From Cyclobacteriaceae bacterium (GTDB lineage Bacteria; Bacteroidota; Bacteroidia; Cytophagales; Cyclobacteriaceae), in contig JAIBBC010000002.1 of NCBI GenBank assembly GCA_019694875.1, forward strand, positions 434,001 through 498,000: a stretch of 64,000 bases of DNA, read 5' to 3'. The notes below the pieces were generated by a model, which saw only the letters and a list, made by a program, of their open reading frames with translations, searched no databases and was not told the origin of the DNA. Both the position numbers and the translations under genes were made by a program. Numbering within the stretch: the first letter of the stretch is position 1; each line of letters begins with the position of its first letter. Shown here in pieces: positions 33,680 through 41,187 of the stretch.

Positions 33680-34801
33680 TCAGTTAAACCTGATCACATA
33701 ATTGGGAGCGGGACGCTCCTGAACCCGCCTGGCGTTTTCGGCTTCCACTTGTTTCCAGCGGGCTTTTCCGAATTGTTCGAAATCGGGAAAATATCCCAGC
33801 ACGTCAAAGCTTTCAAAAACGAATGGCATTCCTTCCGCGCCAAGCGGAGAATCAGTGTCGGCCATATGGAAATGAAGATGCGGCCCGGTCGTTTGCCCGG
33901 TGAACCCAACCCGCGCAATGACCTGGCCCTTTTTTACTTTCTGTCCGACTTTAACTTTTATACTGTTCGGCATCAGGTGTTCATAGAAGGCAAATTGCTG
34001 ATTGTTCAGTCTGATGGAAATATAATTTCCGGTTGCGCGATCAGCAGGTTCAACCGAATGATCAGAAAGCGTTTTACTTTCGGTAAAGTCGTTTCGTAAA
34101 GAAGCTACAACGCCATCCGCAACAGCCAATACATCGGCACCATAATCATACCACTGCTGAACAAGATTCGGGTCACCCGAAGCAAATTGACCTTGTTCAT
34201 CCAACTTGATAAAATCAATTGCATAGCGCCCCGGAATTCTGTCTTTTCCCGCTACCGTATAAATCACGCGCCTGTGTCCGCGATTCCATGATGGTTCATA
34301 CACCGCAGCCCACATTCCATCGCGCAGCGGTTTCCCGATAGTCATCGGCATTTGCATATTACAAATCGTAGCGGATGTTTGAATTGTAAACTCTTTCCGG
34401 GGAAAAGCATGAGCAGCCGAATAGGTTACCGCGTGAAAAACACGATGTACATTTTTCCTGACAGCCGGCTCCAGGTAAATGAGCATCGTTGCATTTGGAG
34501 CGACAACTGTCGCATTGGCTGTTGATACACCTGTCAGATGTATTTGCTGTTTGAGTTCTGACCCTTGCAGTTGATAAACGGCTACAGAATCTCTTGTGTT
34601 TAAAATTCCAACGCTGTTCAGTTCAATGCTGTCGCCCGAAAGGTTGGTAATAGTGACTTCATAGTACGCGGTCGACTGGCCGTTCACGTCAAAGAAATTC
34701 ACCACATCCGGGAATCCGATTTTTACAGGGCCGTGATCACTTTGAGCATGAGCATGCAGAACACTTGTCGCAAGCAGGGCTGGCAGTAGCAGTTTTTTCA
34801 T
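33680..34801 (-). CDS. M23 (LytM-like) peptidase family protein, first metal ligand not evident
   Basis: 373 residues, signal peptide ending HAHAQ, an N-terminal strand-rich domain (about 25-160), then the M23 domain at about 190-340. The second zinc motif HLHFH and the flanking GFTGQTTGP are clear, as is [12 protein letters not shown]. The first motif is normally His-x3-Asp; the matching place reads RYAIDF, so the Asp stays but His is Arg. Such proteins act on peptidoglycan or serve as non-catalytic scaffolds. It is transcribed alone. Confidence 0.8.
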   Translation of the reverse strand: MKKLLLPALLATSVLHAHAQSDHGPVKIGFPDVVNFFDVNGQSTAYYEVTITNLSGDSIELNSVGILNTRDSVAVYQLQGSELKQQIHLTGVSTANATVVAPNATMLIYLEPAVRKNVHRVFHAVTYSAAHAFPRKEFTIQTSATICNMQMPMTIGKPLRDGMWAAVYEPSWNRGHRRVIYTVAGKDRIPGRYAIDFIKLDEQGQFASGDPNLVQQWYDYGADVLAVADGVVASLRNDFTESKTLSDHSVEPADRATGNYISIRLNNQQFAFYEHLMPNSIKVKVGQKVKKGQVIARVGFTGQTTGPHLHFHMADTDSPLGAEGMPFVFESFDVLGYFPDFEQFGKARWKQVEAENARRVQERPAPNYVIRFN

Positions 34802-34990
34802 TTCGCTTAGTACACGGATTGGTCGTGACGACCGGAAAATTAGTGATTAATAGAATTTTTTTTGCCCCTTTGACATGTCGCTGTAGGAGTAACTCCTATT
34901 GATTGCGCTCTAATTTTGAAGATACCTGACAAAAACGTGCAGATTTTGCGCTATTACCACTCCCAGAACCTGGTGGCAAGGATTTGAATT

Positions 34991-35014
34991 TTTGTCAATG
35001 AAATCGTTGACAAA
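34991..35014. repeat. Inverted repeat upstream of the multi-PAS kinase
   Basis: TTTGTCAA (34991-34998) and TTGACAAA (35007-35014) form perfect 8-base arms with an 8-base spacer, 15 bases before the FNR-like site at 35029. It is a candidate operator for a dimeric regulator. Confidence 0.45.
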
Positions 35015-35028
35015 TCTTTTTTTGTAAA

Positions 35029-35042
35029 TTGATCTCGATCAG
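35029..35042. promoter_or_regulatory. FNR-like box upstream of the multi-PAS kinase
   Basis: TTGATCTCGATCAG matches TTGAT-N4-ATCAA at 9 of 10 defined positions and has the TGA-N6-TCA core. It ends 44 bases before the ATG at 35087. Best single FNR-like match in the window. Confidence 0.55.
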
Positions 35043-35086
35043 GAACCGCACGACCGGTTGTGCAGAGTGCCCCCTTCACTTATCAC

Positions 35087-37162
35087 ATGCCTGGCCATAG
35101 AATAAAATATAACCTTTCAGTCGCGGCCGTGCTGGCTGCGCTTTCGATAGCACTCTCCATTGCCATGCTGACGGGCTACAGGTATGGATTGTATTCCGTA
35201 GAAGCTGGCGTTTTCATTCTCACCGGTGTATCGGTGATTGTATTTGTATTATTCTGTATCAGGTCAGAACAAAAACGGAGTGATATAAAATCCGGGAATG
35301 AACGCAATTCTTTAACAGATTTTCAGAACGCGATTTATAAATCGTCTATCGTATCGCGCGCAAACAAGGCTGGAGACATTACGTTTGTTAACGATAATTT
35401 TGTGGCCATCAGCGGCTACTCGGCTGAAGAATTGATTGGAAAAAATCACCGGCTGATCAATTCAGGGTTTCATCCGCGTTCATTCTGGATAGACATGTGG
35501 AAAACCATATCCGCAGGTCGCATCTGGCGGGCAGACGTGAAGAATCAGGCAAAGGATGGTTCTTTTTACTGGGTTGATACGTTTGTAATGCCCTTCCTGA
35601 ACGAAGACGGGTCGATTCGGGAATTTCTTTCCATCCGCAACGACATCTCCGAACGAAAACGAAATGAAGAAGAAATTAAGAAACTTTCGCTCGTTGCCAG
35701 TAAGACAAGCAATGCGGTAACCATTACCGATCCGGCCGGTGCTGTGGAGTGGGTAAATGATAGTTTTGTTCAGGTAACGGGCTATTCGTTTGATGACGTG
35801 AAGGGTAAAAACATGCGGATTCTTCAGGGGCCTGAATCAGATCCGTCTGTTGTGAAACGCATTGGCGACCGTCTTCGTCAGGGAAATGCTGTATCTGAAG
35901 AACTTATCAACTACACCAAGCATGGGAGAAAGATTTGGTTAAAGCTGGACATCACTCCAATTTTTGATACCGATCACTCTCTGCGCAATTTCATCTCTGT
36001 TCATGCCGATATAACCCGCATTAAAGAATATGAGACGTCTGTTTCTGCCATTGCACGTGAGTTAGCCAGCCTGATTGAAAATGCGAATGTTCCGATTTTT
36101 GGAGTCAATGCGCTGGGCCGGATCACAGAATGGAACAAGGTAGCCGCGGATGTATTTGGGTATGAAAAGCATCACGCGATTGGTTCGATGCTTAAGACGC
36201 GCATATTTGAACAGCCTTCCGGAGAAAGATTCGAACAGATTGTGCACACGGTGATGACGGGTACTTCGCTTGCAAACCTGGAATGCGCAGTTGTTACCCA
36301 AAACGCAACGCGCCTGATACTGCTGATGAGCGCTTCGCCCCGGAGAGATTCCAACGATGCAATAACGGGTGTAATTTTCGTGGCCCAGAACATCACGGAG
36401 CTTACCGAATACCGGCAATCGTTGGAAGCTAAAGTCATTGATCGCACACGCGAGCTGAACGAAGCACTCCAAAAAGAGCGCGAGCTGGTTGAGATTAAAA
36501 GCAGGTTCATTTCAATCGCCTCACATGAATTTCGAACACCACTCTCCACCATTTCTGTTGCGACCGGAATGATCCGGAAACATCATGCAAAACTGTCGGA
36601 GGAGGAACTTGATCAAAAGCTGATGAGTATTCAAAAGCAGGTTGAGCATATGGCCGTTATGCTTGACGATGTACTGATGGTTGAAAAAGCCAATGCCGGA
36701 AAGCTTGAAGTGCAGCACAAAGAAATTTTACTGGATGATTTTTTTACCAATCTATGTGAAGAAGTGGAGCGGAGCAGGGGTGGTACGCACCATATCCGCA
36801 TCGCCAAATCGCTTCTGATCGACAAGGTAAACAGCGATCACAAACTCTGGCGAAGCATCTTTATTAATTTATTAACCAATGCCATCAAATTTTCTCCGGG
36901 TGTGGCCCTGATCGATATTGCGATCCACGCATCGGCTGACAAGGTAGCTGTAACAGTGAAAGATTACGGGATTGGCATTCCGGAAAACGATGTTCGTAAT
37001 CTGTTTGAGCCATTTGTACGAGGAGGAAATGTGAGTACCATTCAGGGAACCGGGTTGGGTTTGTCGATCATTCGTAAATCACTTGATCTCCTGAACGGAA
37101 CGATCACCGTGAACAGCACACCCGGAAGAGGAACCGAATTTCTTGTAACCATACCCCTATGA
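35087..37162 (+). CDS. Multi-PAS membrane histidine kinase with a LOV-like PAS lacking Cys
   Basis: About 691 residues from the ATG at 35087 (a GTG at 35060 is also in frame). Two TM segments (about 10-30 and 38-60), three PAS domains (80-190, 205-310, 325-440), HisKA with His480 in IASHEFRTPLSTI, and a HATPase domain with DYGIGIPEN and GTGLGLSII. The second PAS has the LOV flavin-domain core GKNMRILQGPESD, where the photoactive Cys of GRNCRFLQ is Met243; N-Y of the flavin pocket is kept (INYTKHG) but the later Asn and Gln are not. So light sensing by adduct is unlikely; redox or other sensing is possible. Two response regulators follow with 1- to 4-base overlaps. Confidence 0.87.
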   Translation: MPGHRIKYNLSVAAVLAALSIALSIAMLTGYRYGLYSVEAGVFILTGVSVIVFVLFCIRSEQKRSDIKSGNERNSLTDFQNAIYKSSIVSRANKAGDITFVNDNFVAISGYSAEELIGKNHRLINSGFHPRSFWIDMWKTISAGRIWRADVKNQAKDGSFYWVDTFVMPFLNEDGSIREFLSIRNDISERKRNEEEIKKLSLVASKTSNAVTITDPAGAVEWVNDSFVQVTGYSFDDVKGKNMRILQGPESDPSVVKRIGDRLRQGNAVSEELINYTKHGRKIWLKLDITPIFDTDHSLRNFISVHADITRIKEYETSVSAIARELASLIENANVPIFGVNALGRITEWNKVAADVFGYEKHHAIGSMLKTRIFEQPSGERFEQIVHTVMTGTSLANLECAVVTQNATRLILLMSASPRRDSNDAITGVIFVAQNITELTEYRQSLEAKVIDRTRELNEALQKERELVEIKSRFISIASHEFRTPLSTISVATGMIRKHHAKLSEEELDQKLMSIQKQVEHMAVMLDDVLMVEKANAGKLEVQHKEILLDDFFTNLCEEVERSRGGTHHIRIAKSLLIDKVNSDHKLWRSIFINLLTNAIKFSPGVALIDIAIHASADKVAVTVKDYGIGIPENDVRNLFEPFVRGGNVSTIQGTGLGLSIIRKSLDLLNGTITVNSTPGRGTEFLVTIPL

Positions 37163-37536
37163 GTTTGAAAACGATTTGCATTGTTGAAGACACGGAGGAT
37201 CTGCTTGAAAACCTGACGGCATTTCTTTCGCTGGAAGGTTTCCGTGTTATGGCCTGCTCTTCGGCTACGGAGGCTCTCGAAAAACTTTCTGTGGAGATGC
37301 CCGATATGATCATTACCGACTTGTGGATGCCGGGCATGGACGGCTATGCCTTTATCGATCGGGTTAAGGCCACCCCCGGGTGGGGTACCATACCGATTAT
37401 GGTATTTACTGCTGCACCACTCAAACCGGATGAGCGTGTTATGCTGGAAAGCAAAACGCACGGAATTGTGGTAAAACCGGTTGCGATGGAAAGTTTTCTT
37501 GAGACTATCAAAGCATTTTTTAACAAACTGAATTGA
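37159..37536 (+). CDS. Single-domain response regulator
   Basis: 125 residues consisting of a REC domain only, with acidic pocket IVEDTED, acceptor Asp54 in IITDLWMPGMDG, Thr in VFTAAP and Lys in VVKPV. No output domain. It overlaps the kinase stop by 4 bases (ATGA) and the NarL-type gene by one (TGATG), so it is most likely a phosphorylation intermediate or sink for the multi-PAS kinase. Confidence 0.88.
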   Translation: MSLKTICIVEDTEDLLENLTAFLSLEGFRVMACSSATEALEKLSVEMPDMIITDLWMPGMDGYAFIDRVKATPGWGTIPIMVFTAAPLKPDERVMLESKTHGIVVKPVAMESFLETIKAFFNKLN

Positions 37537-38192
37537 TGGAAGAAAAAATTCGCGTTGCCATTGCGGACGATCACGGGCTTATGAGGCATGGTATCGTGTT
37601 GCTCCTCGAAGAAAATTCGGACATCGAGGTGATTGCCTCTGTGCCGAGCGGGGAAGACGCCATCAACGTTGCAAACACGCGTACACCGGATGTATTTCTG
37701 CTGGACATCGTAATGAAGGGCATGAGTGGCATTGAGACCACCCGCTGGATAAAGGATCAGAATCCGGTTATTAAAATCATTCTGCTATCAAGCGAAGTAA
37801 GTAAAGAGTTCATTTCGGATGGAATGAAAATGGGTATTGATGGATACCTGTTAAAAGATTGTTCAAAGGAAATGTTGTTCGAAGCGATCCGGACCGTTAT
37901 GCGCGGAGAAAAATACTTTAGTCCTGAAGTGAAAAACCTCATTTTCCGCGATTTCTATTTAAAAGAAACGGAAGGCAAAGGACTTCCGGCCGGCAGGACA
38001 AAAGAGCTCAGCAAGCGTGAAACCGAGGTGCTGGTGCTGATAGCTTCGGGCAAGACAATCAAGGAAATTGGAGACGAACTTTTCATCAGCCCCAAGACTG
38101 TTGAGACTCACAAAACCCACGTCATGGACAAACTCGGCCTTACCAACACCGCGCAACTTGTCAAGTATGCAATTGATAATAAGTTGGTTTAG
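37536..38192 (+). CDS. NarL/LuxR family response regulator
   Basis: About 218 residues. REC domain with DDH (11-13), acceptor Asp57 in VFLLDIVMKGMSG, then a LuxR-type HTH at about 148-212: LSKRETEVLVLIASGKTIKEIG, LFISPKTVETHKTHVMDKL. It is translationally coupled to the single-domain regulator and kinase, and is the likely DNA-binding output of that system. Targets are unknown; it may control the PD40 gene downstream. Confidence 0.9.
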   Translation: MEEKIRVAIADDHGLMRHGIVLLLEENSDIEVIASVPSGEDAINVANTRTPDVFLLDIVMKGMSGIETTRWIKDQNPVIKIILLSSEVSKEFISDGMKMGIDGYLLKDCSKEMLFEAIRTVMRGEKYFSPEVKNLIFRDFYLKETEGKGLPAGRTKELSKRETEVLVLIASGKTIKEIGDELFISPKTVETHKTHVMDKLGLTNTAQLVKYAIDNKLV

Positions 38193-38351
38193 TAGTTTCC
38201 GCTTTCTTTAAATGCGTGTTTCGCTTAGGCTGGCATCAGGAATCTGCTGATGTGTTCAGGGCCTTTTCTCCAAAAAGCGAACAATTTCAGAGTTGAAATC
38301 CTGCTGCCGTTATTTTTTGTAAACAACCCGGTATCAGCTCTCGGCAAACCC

Positions 38352-38369
38352 CTGATTTTTTCAAATCAG
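38352..38369. repeat. Inverted repeat, no T-run
   Basis: CTGATTT and AAATCAG form perfect 7-base arms around the TTTC loop. It sits in the 242-base gap between the NarL-type regulator and the PD40 gene, with no T-run after it, so it is better read as an operator or mRNA hairpin than a terminator. Confidence 0.35.
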
Positions 38370-38434
38370 CATCCTGCTGTCGGAACGCCATTCGTGTTGC
38401 CGCACCTTTGACTTGTCAATTAAACAACAACACG

Positions 38435-39496
38435 ATGAAAACGCCCTACATGAACATTAAAGAAAACCAGGGATTTTTGATAATTCTGGTTATTGTGATC
38501 GCATTCATGATGCTTAACGGCATCGAAAGTAATGCACAGGTTTCTGCCAACGGGTTAGCATCTCTTTTTGCCAATAACCCGGCTCCCGCTTCCGCTCCAA
38601 CATTTAACATTGCCGATCTGGCCGTGCCGCTGAATGGCAGCGTTAATTCACGCTTCATTGAACTTAAGCCGGTTATGGCTCCTTGTGGTAACCGACTTTA
38701 CTTCAGCAGGCTTGAGTATGTCGATGGGATCACAGACTGTGGTTTGGATGAAGATATCTGGTACACAGATTACAACACAACCACCGGTATTTGGTCGACA
38801 CCCAAACGCCTTGCCGGTGAGATTAATAACTCCGGACCAAATTTCGTGAATAACATTAGCCCTAAAGGCGATACGCTTGTACTTGGTAACCGGTATGGAA
38901 AGAAGGGCCGGATGACAGCAGGATTGTCGTATAGTGTTAAGCAGAACGGTCAATGGTCATCACCCCGGCCGCTGAACATCAAAAATGACTATAACATGTC
39001 GGAACACGCTAACCACTATGTTTCGTTTCAGCACCATGTGATTATTAGCGCTATCGAGCGACTTGAAACCGTAGGCGGGCGTGATTTATACGTGAGTTTT
39101 CTGGATGGCGAAAAAGCTTCAGAACCTATCAATCTTGGATTGGTTGTGAATACGGAACTCGAAGAATCGTCTCCTTACTTAAGCAGTGATGGCAGGACAT
39201 TATTCTTCGCCTCCAAAGGACATGACGGTATGGGCGGTTTTGATATCTACATGACCACACGGTTGGATGATACCTGGACAACCTGGAGCCAGCCTGTTAA
39301 CCTCGGACCCGCAGTAAACACATCTGCAGACGAAGAACATTTTACTCTTACCAAATGTGGCAAATACGGTTTGTTCTCACGCCAGGTAGATGCAAGCAAT
39401 GTGGATCTGTTTCGCGTAAACATCGGTAACTCACTCGATCAACTCAAATGGCAACCGGCCAGCAAACCGGTTATGCCTTCATTCGCTTCGTTATGA
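38435..39496 (+). CDS. Secreted PD40 (WD40-like) beta-propeller protein
   Basis: About 353 residues from the ATG at 38435. A hydrophobic segment ending GIESNAQ acts as signal peptide. The rest contains PD40-type blades, most clearly YLSSDGRTLFFASKGHDGMG-GFDIYMTT, and NISPKGDTLVLGNRYGK. In Bacteroidota such domains usually precede an OmpA domain in envelope proteins; here no OmpA part is present, so the protein is short. It lies among signalling genes, flanked by response regulators, and is followed by a terminator. Confidence 0.78.
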   Translation: MKTPYMNIKENQGFLIILVIVIAFMMLNGIESNAQVSANGLASLFANNPAPASAPTFNIADLAVPLNGSVNSRFIELKPVMAPCGNRLYFSRLEYVDGITDCGLDEDIWYTDYNTTTGIWSTPKRLAGEINNSGPNFVNNISPKGDTLVLGNRYGKKGRMTAGLSYSVKQNGQWSSPRPLNIKNDYNMSEHANHYVSFQHHVIISAIERLETVGGRDLYVSFLDGEKASEPINLGLVVNTELEESSPYLSSDGRTLFFASKGHDGMGGFDIYMTTRLDDTWTTWSQPVNLGPAVNTSADEEHFTLTKCGKYGLFSRQVDASNVDLFRVNIGNSLDQLKWQPASKPVMPSFASL

Positions 39497-39503
39497 AGAT
39501 CGG

Positions 39504-39540
39504 GTCGGCCGGTTTGTCCCTTGCAACCGGCTGACTTTTA
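39504..39540 (+). terminator. Intrinsic terminator after the PD40 gene
   Basis: Stem GTCGGCCGGTT with AACCGGCTGAC (one G-T pair), 10-base loop, then TTTTA. It lies 8 bases past the stop at 39496 and separates this gene from the next response regulator. Confidence 0.7.
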
Positions 39541-39561
39541 CTTGATTTAATCTGAAACACT

Positions 39562-39972
39562 ATGAAAACGATGAACGACACAAAGAAGATCATGCTGGTG
39601 GATGACGATTGCATGTTCATTCTCATTCACAGACGCATGCTTGAGCTTTCCGGGATTACGGCTGAAATACAAACCGCATCAAGTGGTAAGGAGGCGCTTG
39701 AATTGTTGCTGGAATCTGAAAAGGCAAAAGACGCGTTACCCGATGTAATACTCCTTGATCTGACCATGCCCGGCATGGACGGCTTTGAGTTCCTGGCGAA
39801 TTTGGAAAAACTCCGTATCCCGGAAGCCGACAAGATGAAGATAATCATTGTAACCTCATCAGCCGATCCGCGCGACAAGGCGCGACTGACCCGGTTTAAG
39901 ATTGAAAACTATTTGCAAAAGCCCGTGCAACGGGAAGTTCTGCTCGACAGTATTGGATTGCGTGCAGCCTGA
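39562..39972 (+). CDS. Single-domain response regulator
   Basis: 136 residues with a REC domain: MLVDDDCMF acidic pocket, acceptor Asp66 in VILLDLTMPGMDG, Ser-Ser in IVTSSAD and Lys in YLQKPV. The DxxxxxxxH/RRM pattern after the acidic pocket (LIHRRMLELSG) is like Bacteroidota phosphorelay CheY-like proteins. No output domain. It precedes the small Usp-like gene by 20 bases. Its kinase partner is not clear. Confidence 0.85.
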   Translation: MKTMNDTKKIMLVDDDCMFILIHRRMLELSGITAEIQTASSGKEALELLLESEKAKDALPDVILLDLTMPGMDGFEFLANLEKLRIPEADKMKIIIVTSSADPRDKARLTRFKIENYLQKPVQREVLLDSIGLRAA

Positions 39973-39992
39973 ATACACTTAAACAAATTGCT

Positions 39993-40307
39993 ATGACCAG
40001 CTTCATGCTCAACTGCGATTTTTCAGCACAATTCAGTGATCGGTTCCGCGCTGCGCTCGATGCAGCTGCAACTTCGAAAAGCCTGGTGAATGTATTTCAT
40101 ATCATTAATTTGTCGGTCGCAGTAAACGAGACGGAACTTTCACTCTTTTCCACAGAAGCCCGTGTTCTAAGGTTCCTTCGTGAACAAGCTCAAAAGGAAT
40201 TTTCACTGTTGAACAAGCGGTTGAATACGGCTGCGGTTCCGGTAACATTTGAGGTTGGATTCAGCGTTGCTGAGGAGCGCAAAACACTGGTCCCTTCGGT
40301 GTTGTGA
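39993..40307 (+). CDS. Small Usp-like protein (N-terminal half only)
   Basis: 104 residues. The order (LNCDFSAQFSDRFRAALDAAA, then KSLVNVFHI, then a charged helix and VPVTFEVGFSVAEE) follows the first two thirds of a universal stress protein; the matching part of the Usp at 15485 reads TIDFSKSTRHSIEWAVSMA and FKIEVGF. The C-terminal strand and nucleotide loop are missing, with the stop coming where they should start. It is either a truncated or minimal Usp domain. It lies next to, and converges with, the Crp/Fnr gene (1 base between stops). Confidence 0.6.
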   Translation: MTSFMLNCDFSAQFSDRFRAALDAAATSKSLVNVFHIINLSVAVNETELSLFSTEARVLRFLREQAQKEFSLLNKRLNTAAVPVTFEVGFSVAEERKTLVPSVL

Positions 40308-40308
40308 A

Positions 40309-41040
40309 TTATTTTTTTCCGGGCGTTTGCTTGCCCATGAAGTTAGCTTCTGCAATAACTCCTTCACGATCGATGATCCGGACCGAATTGCTCGTGGTTT
40401 GAATCAGGTTTTTTTGTTTGAACTCTTTCAGCAGGCGAACCAGCGTTTCTTTTGCCGTGCCTGTCATGTTGGCTAAGTCGGTGCGCGATAACATGATGTC
40501 AACAGCATCTGTTTTCTTTCCGTCCCTAAACTTTTCCTCCAGCATGAGTAAGTTAAACGCCAACCGTTCACGAACATTTTTTGTGGCGAGGTTAGTGAAA
40601 CTGTCTATGAACCCGCTGAATTCAAGTCCAAGAAGCTTTAATAACCGGTTCGACAGGGCAGAAGAGCGGCTCAGTACGCCAAGAAATGTTTCTTTCGAGA
40701 TGAAGGTTATCTCAGATGTTACCAATGCAGCCGTTGAATCGGAATACCGTTCCTCGCTCAGCAAGGCATGATAGCCGAGCAGCTCACCTTCTGCACAGAT
40801 GTAGATAATTTGTTCCGCGCCAGTAGCGGTTGTCTTGTATTTCTTGACCTTCCCGCTTTTAATGTGAAAAACACCCGTGGGAATTCCTCCTTCGCGGAAA
40901 ATAATTTCACCTTTTCGAAAGACGTGCGTAGCGCCTTCGCTTAATAACTTATTGATCTCTTCCGGGGGTAATCCTTCAAAAAGCTGCTTGGCCTTGAGCC
41001 TGGAGTTTCCTGGGGGAAAGTTGGTTAACATGTCGGCCAA
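40309..41040 (-). CDS. Crp/Fnr family transcriptional regulator
   Basis: 243 residues: beta-roll (about 20-135; HVFRKGEIIFREGGIPTGVFHIKSGKV, then GELLGYHALL), a long dimer helix, and a full HTH (about 170-230; LSRTDLANMTGTAKETLVRLLKEF). In the recognition helix KETLVR keeps the Glu and Arg that bind TGA in CRP and FNR. No cluster of four N-terminal Cys is seen, so oxygen sensing by an FNR-type Fe-S cluster is unlikely. A TGA-N6-TCA site lies in its own promoter, suggesting autoregulation. Confidence 0.88.
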   Translation of the reverse strand: MADMLTNFPPGNSRLKAKQLFEGLPPEEINKLLSEGATHVFRKGEIIFREGGIPTGVFHIKSGKVKKYKTTATGAEQIIYICAEGELLGYHALLSEERYSDSTAALVTSEITFISKETFLGVLSRSSALSNRLLKLLGLEFSGFIDSFTNLATKNVRERLAFNLLMLEEKFRDGKKTDAVDIMLSRTDLANMTGTAKETLVRLLKEFKQKNLIQTTSNSVRIIDREGVIAEANFMGKQTPGKK

Positions 41041-41074
41041 TAAAATTCGGCAACAAGGTATACAACGGGGTCAA

Positions 41075-41101
41075 CAAAGATATTGACTTTTATCAATCAA
41101 A
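41075..41101 (-). promoter_or_regulatory. Candidate promoter with Crp/FNR-type operator in the spacer
   Basis: On the minus strand a -7 box TATCTTTG (41075-41082) fits TAnnTTTG exactly, and TTTG (41098-41101) lies 15 bases upstream, slightly shorter than usual. Between them sits TTGACTTTTATCAA (41083-41096 as read on +), which matches TTGAT-N4-ATCAA at 9 of 10 positions. A bound protein would block the promoter, consistent with autorepression of the Crp gene at 41040. An adjacent perfect repeat, CAATCAA-AAAA-TTGATTG, covers 41094-41111. Confidence 0.5.
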
Positions 41102-41187
41102 AAATTGATTGTTTTTAAAGTAAAATCACAGAGGAACTCCGGTGGGTTTATCAATAACCGGTCATTCCGTTTAGTACAGAGTTGCTG

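Noticed and set aside
38352-38369. CTGATTT hairpin as terminator of the NarL-type gene
   Set aside because: It is 160 bases from the stop and not followed by a T-run.
41094-41111. CAATCAA-AAAA-TTGATTG as an intrinsic terminator of the kinase gene
   Set aside because: On the minus strand no T-run follows the stem and it sits in the promoter of the Crp gene, so an operator is more likely.
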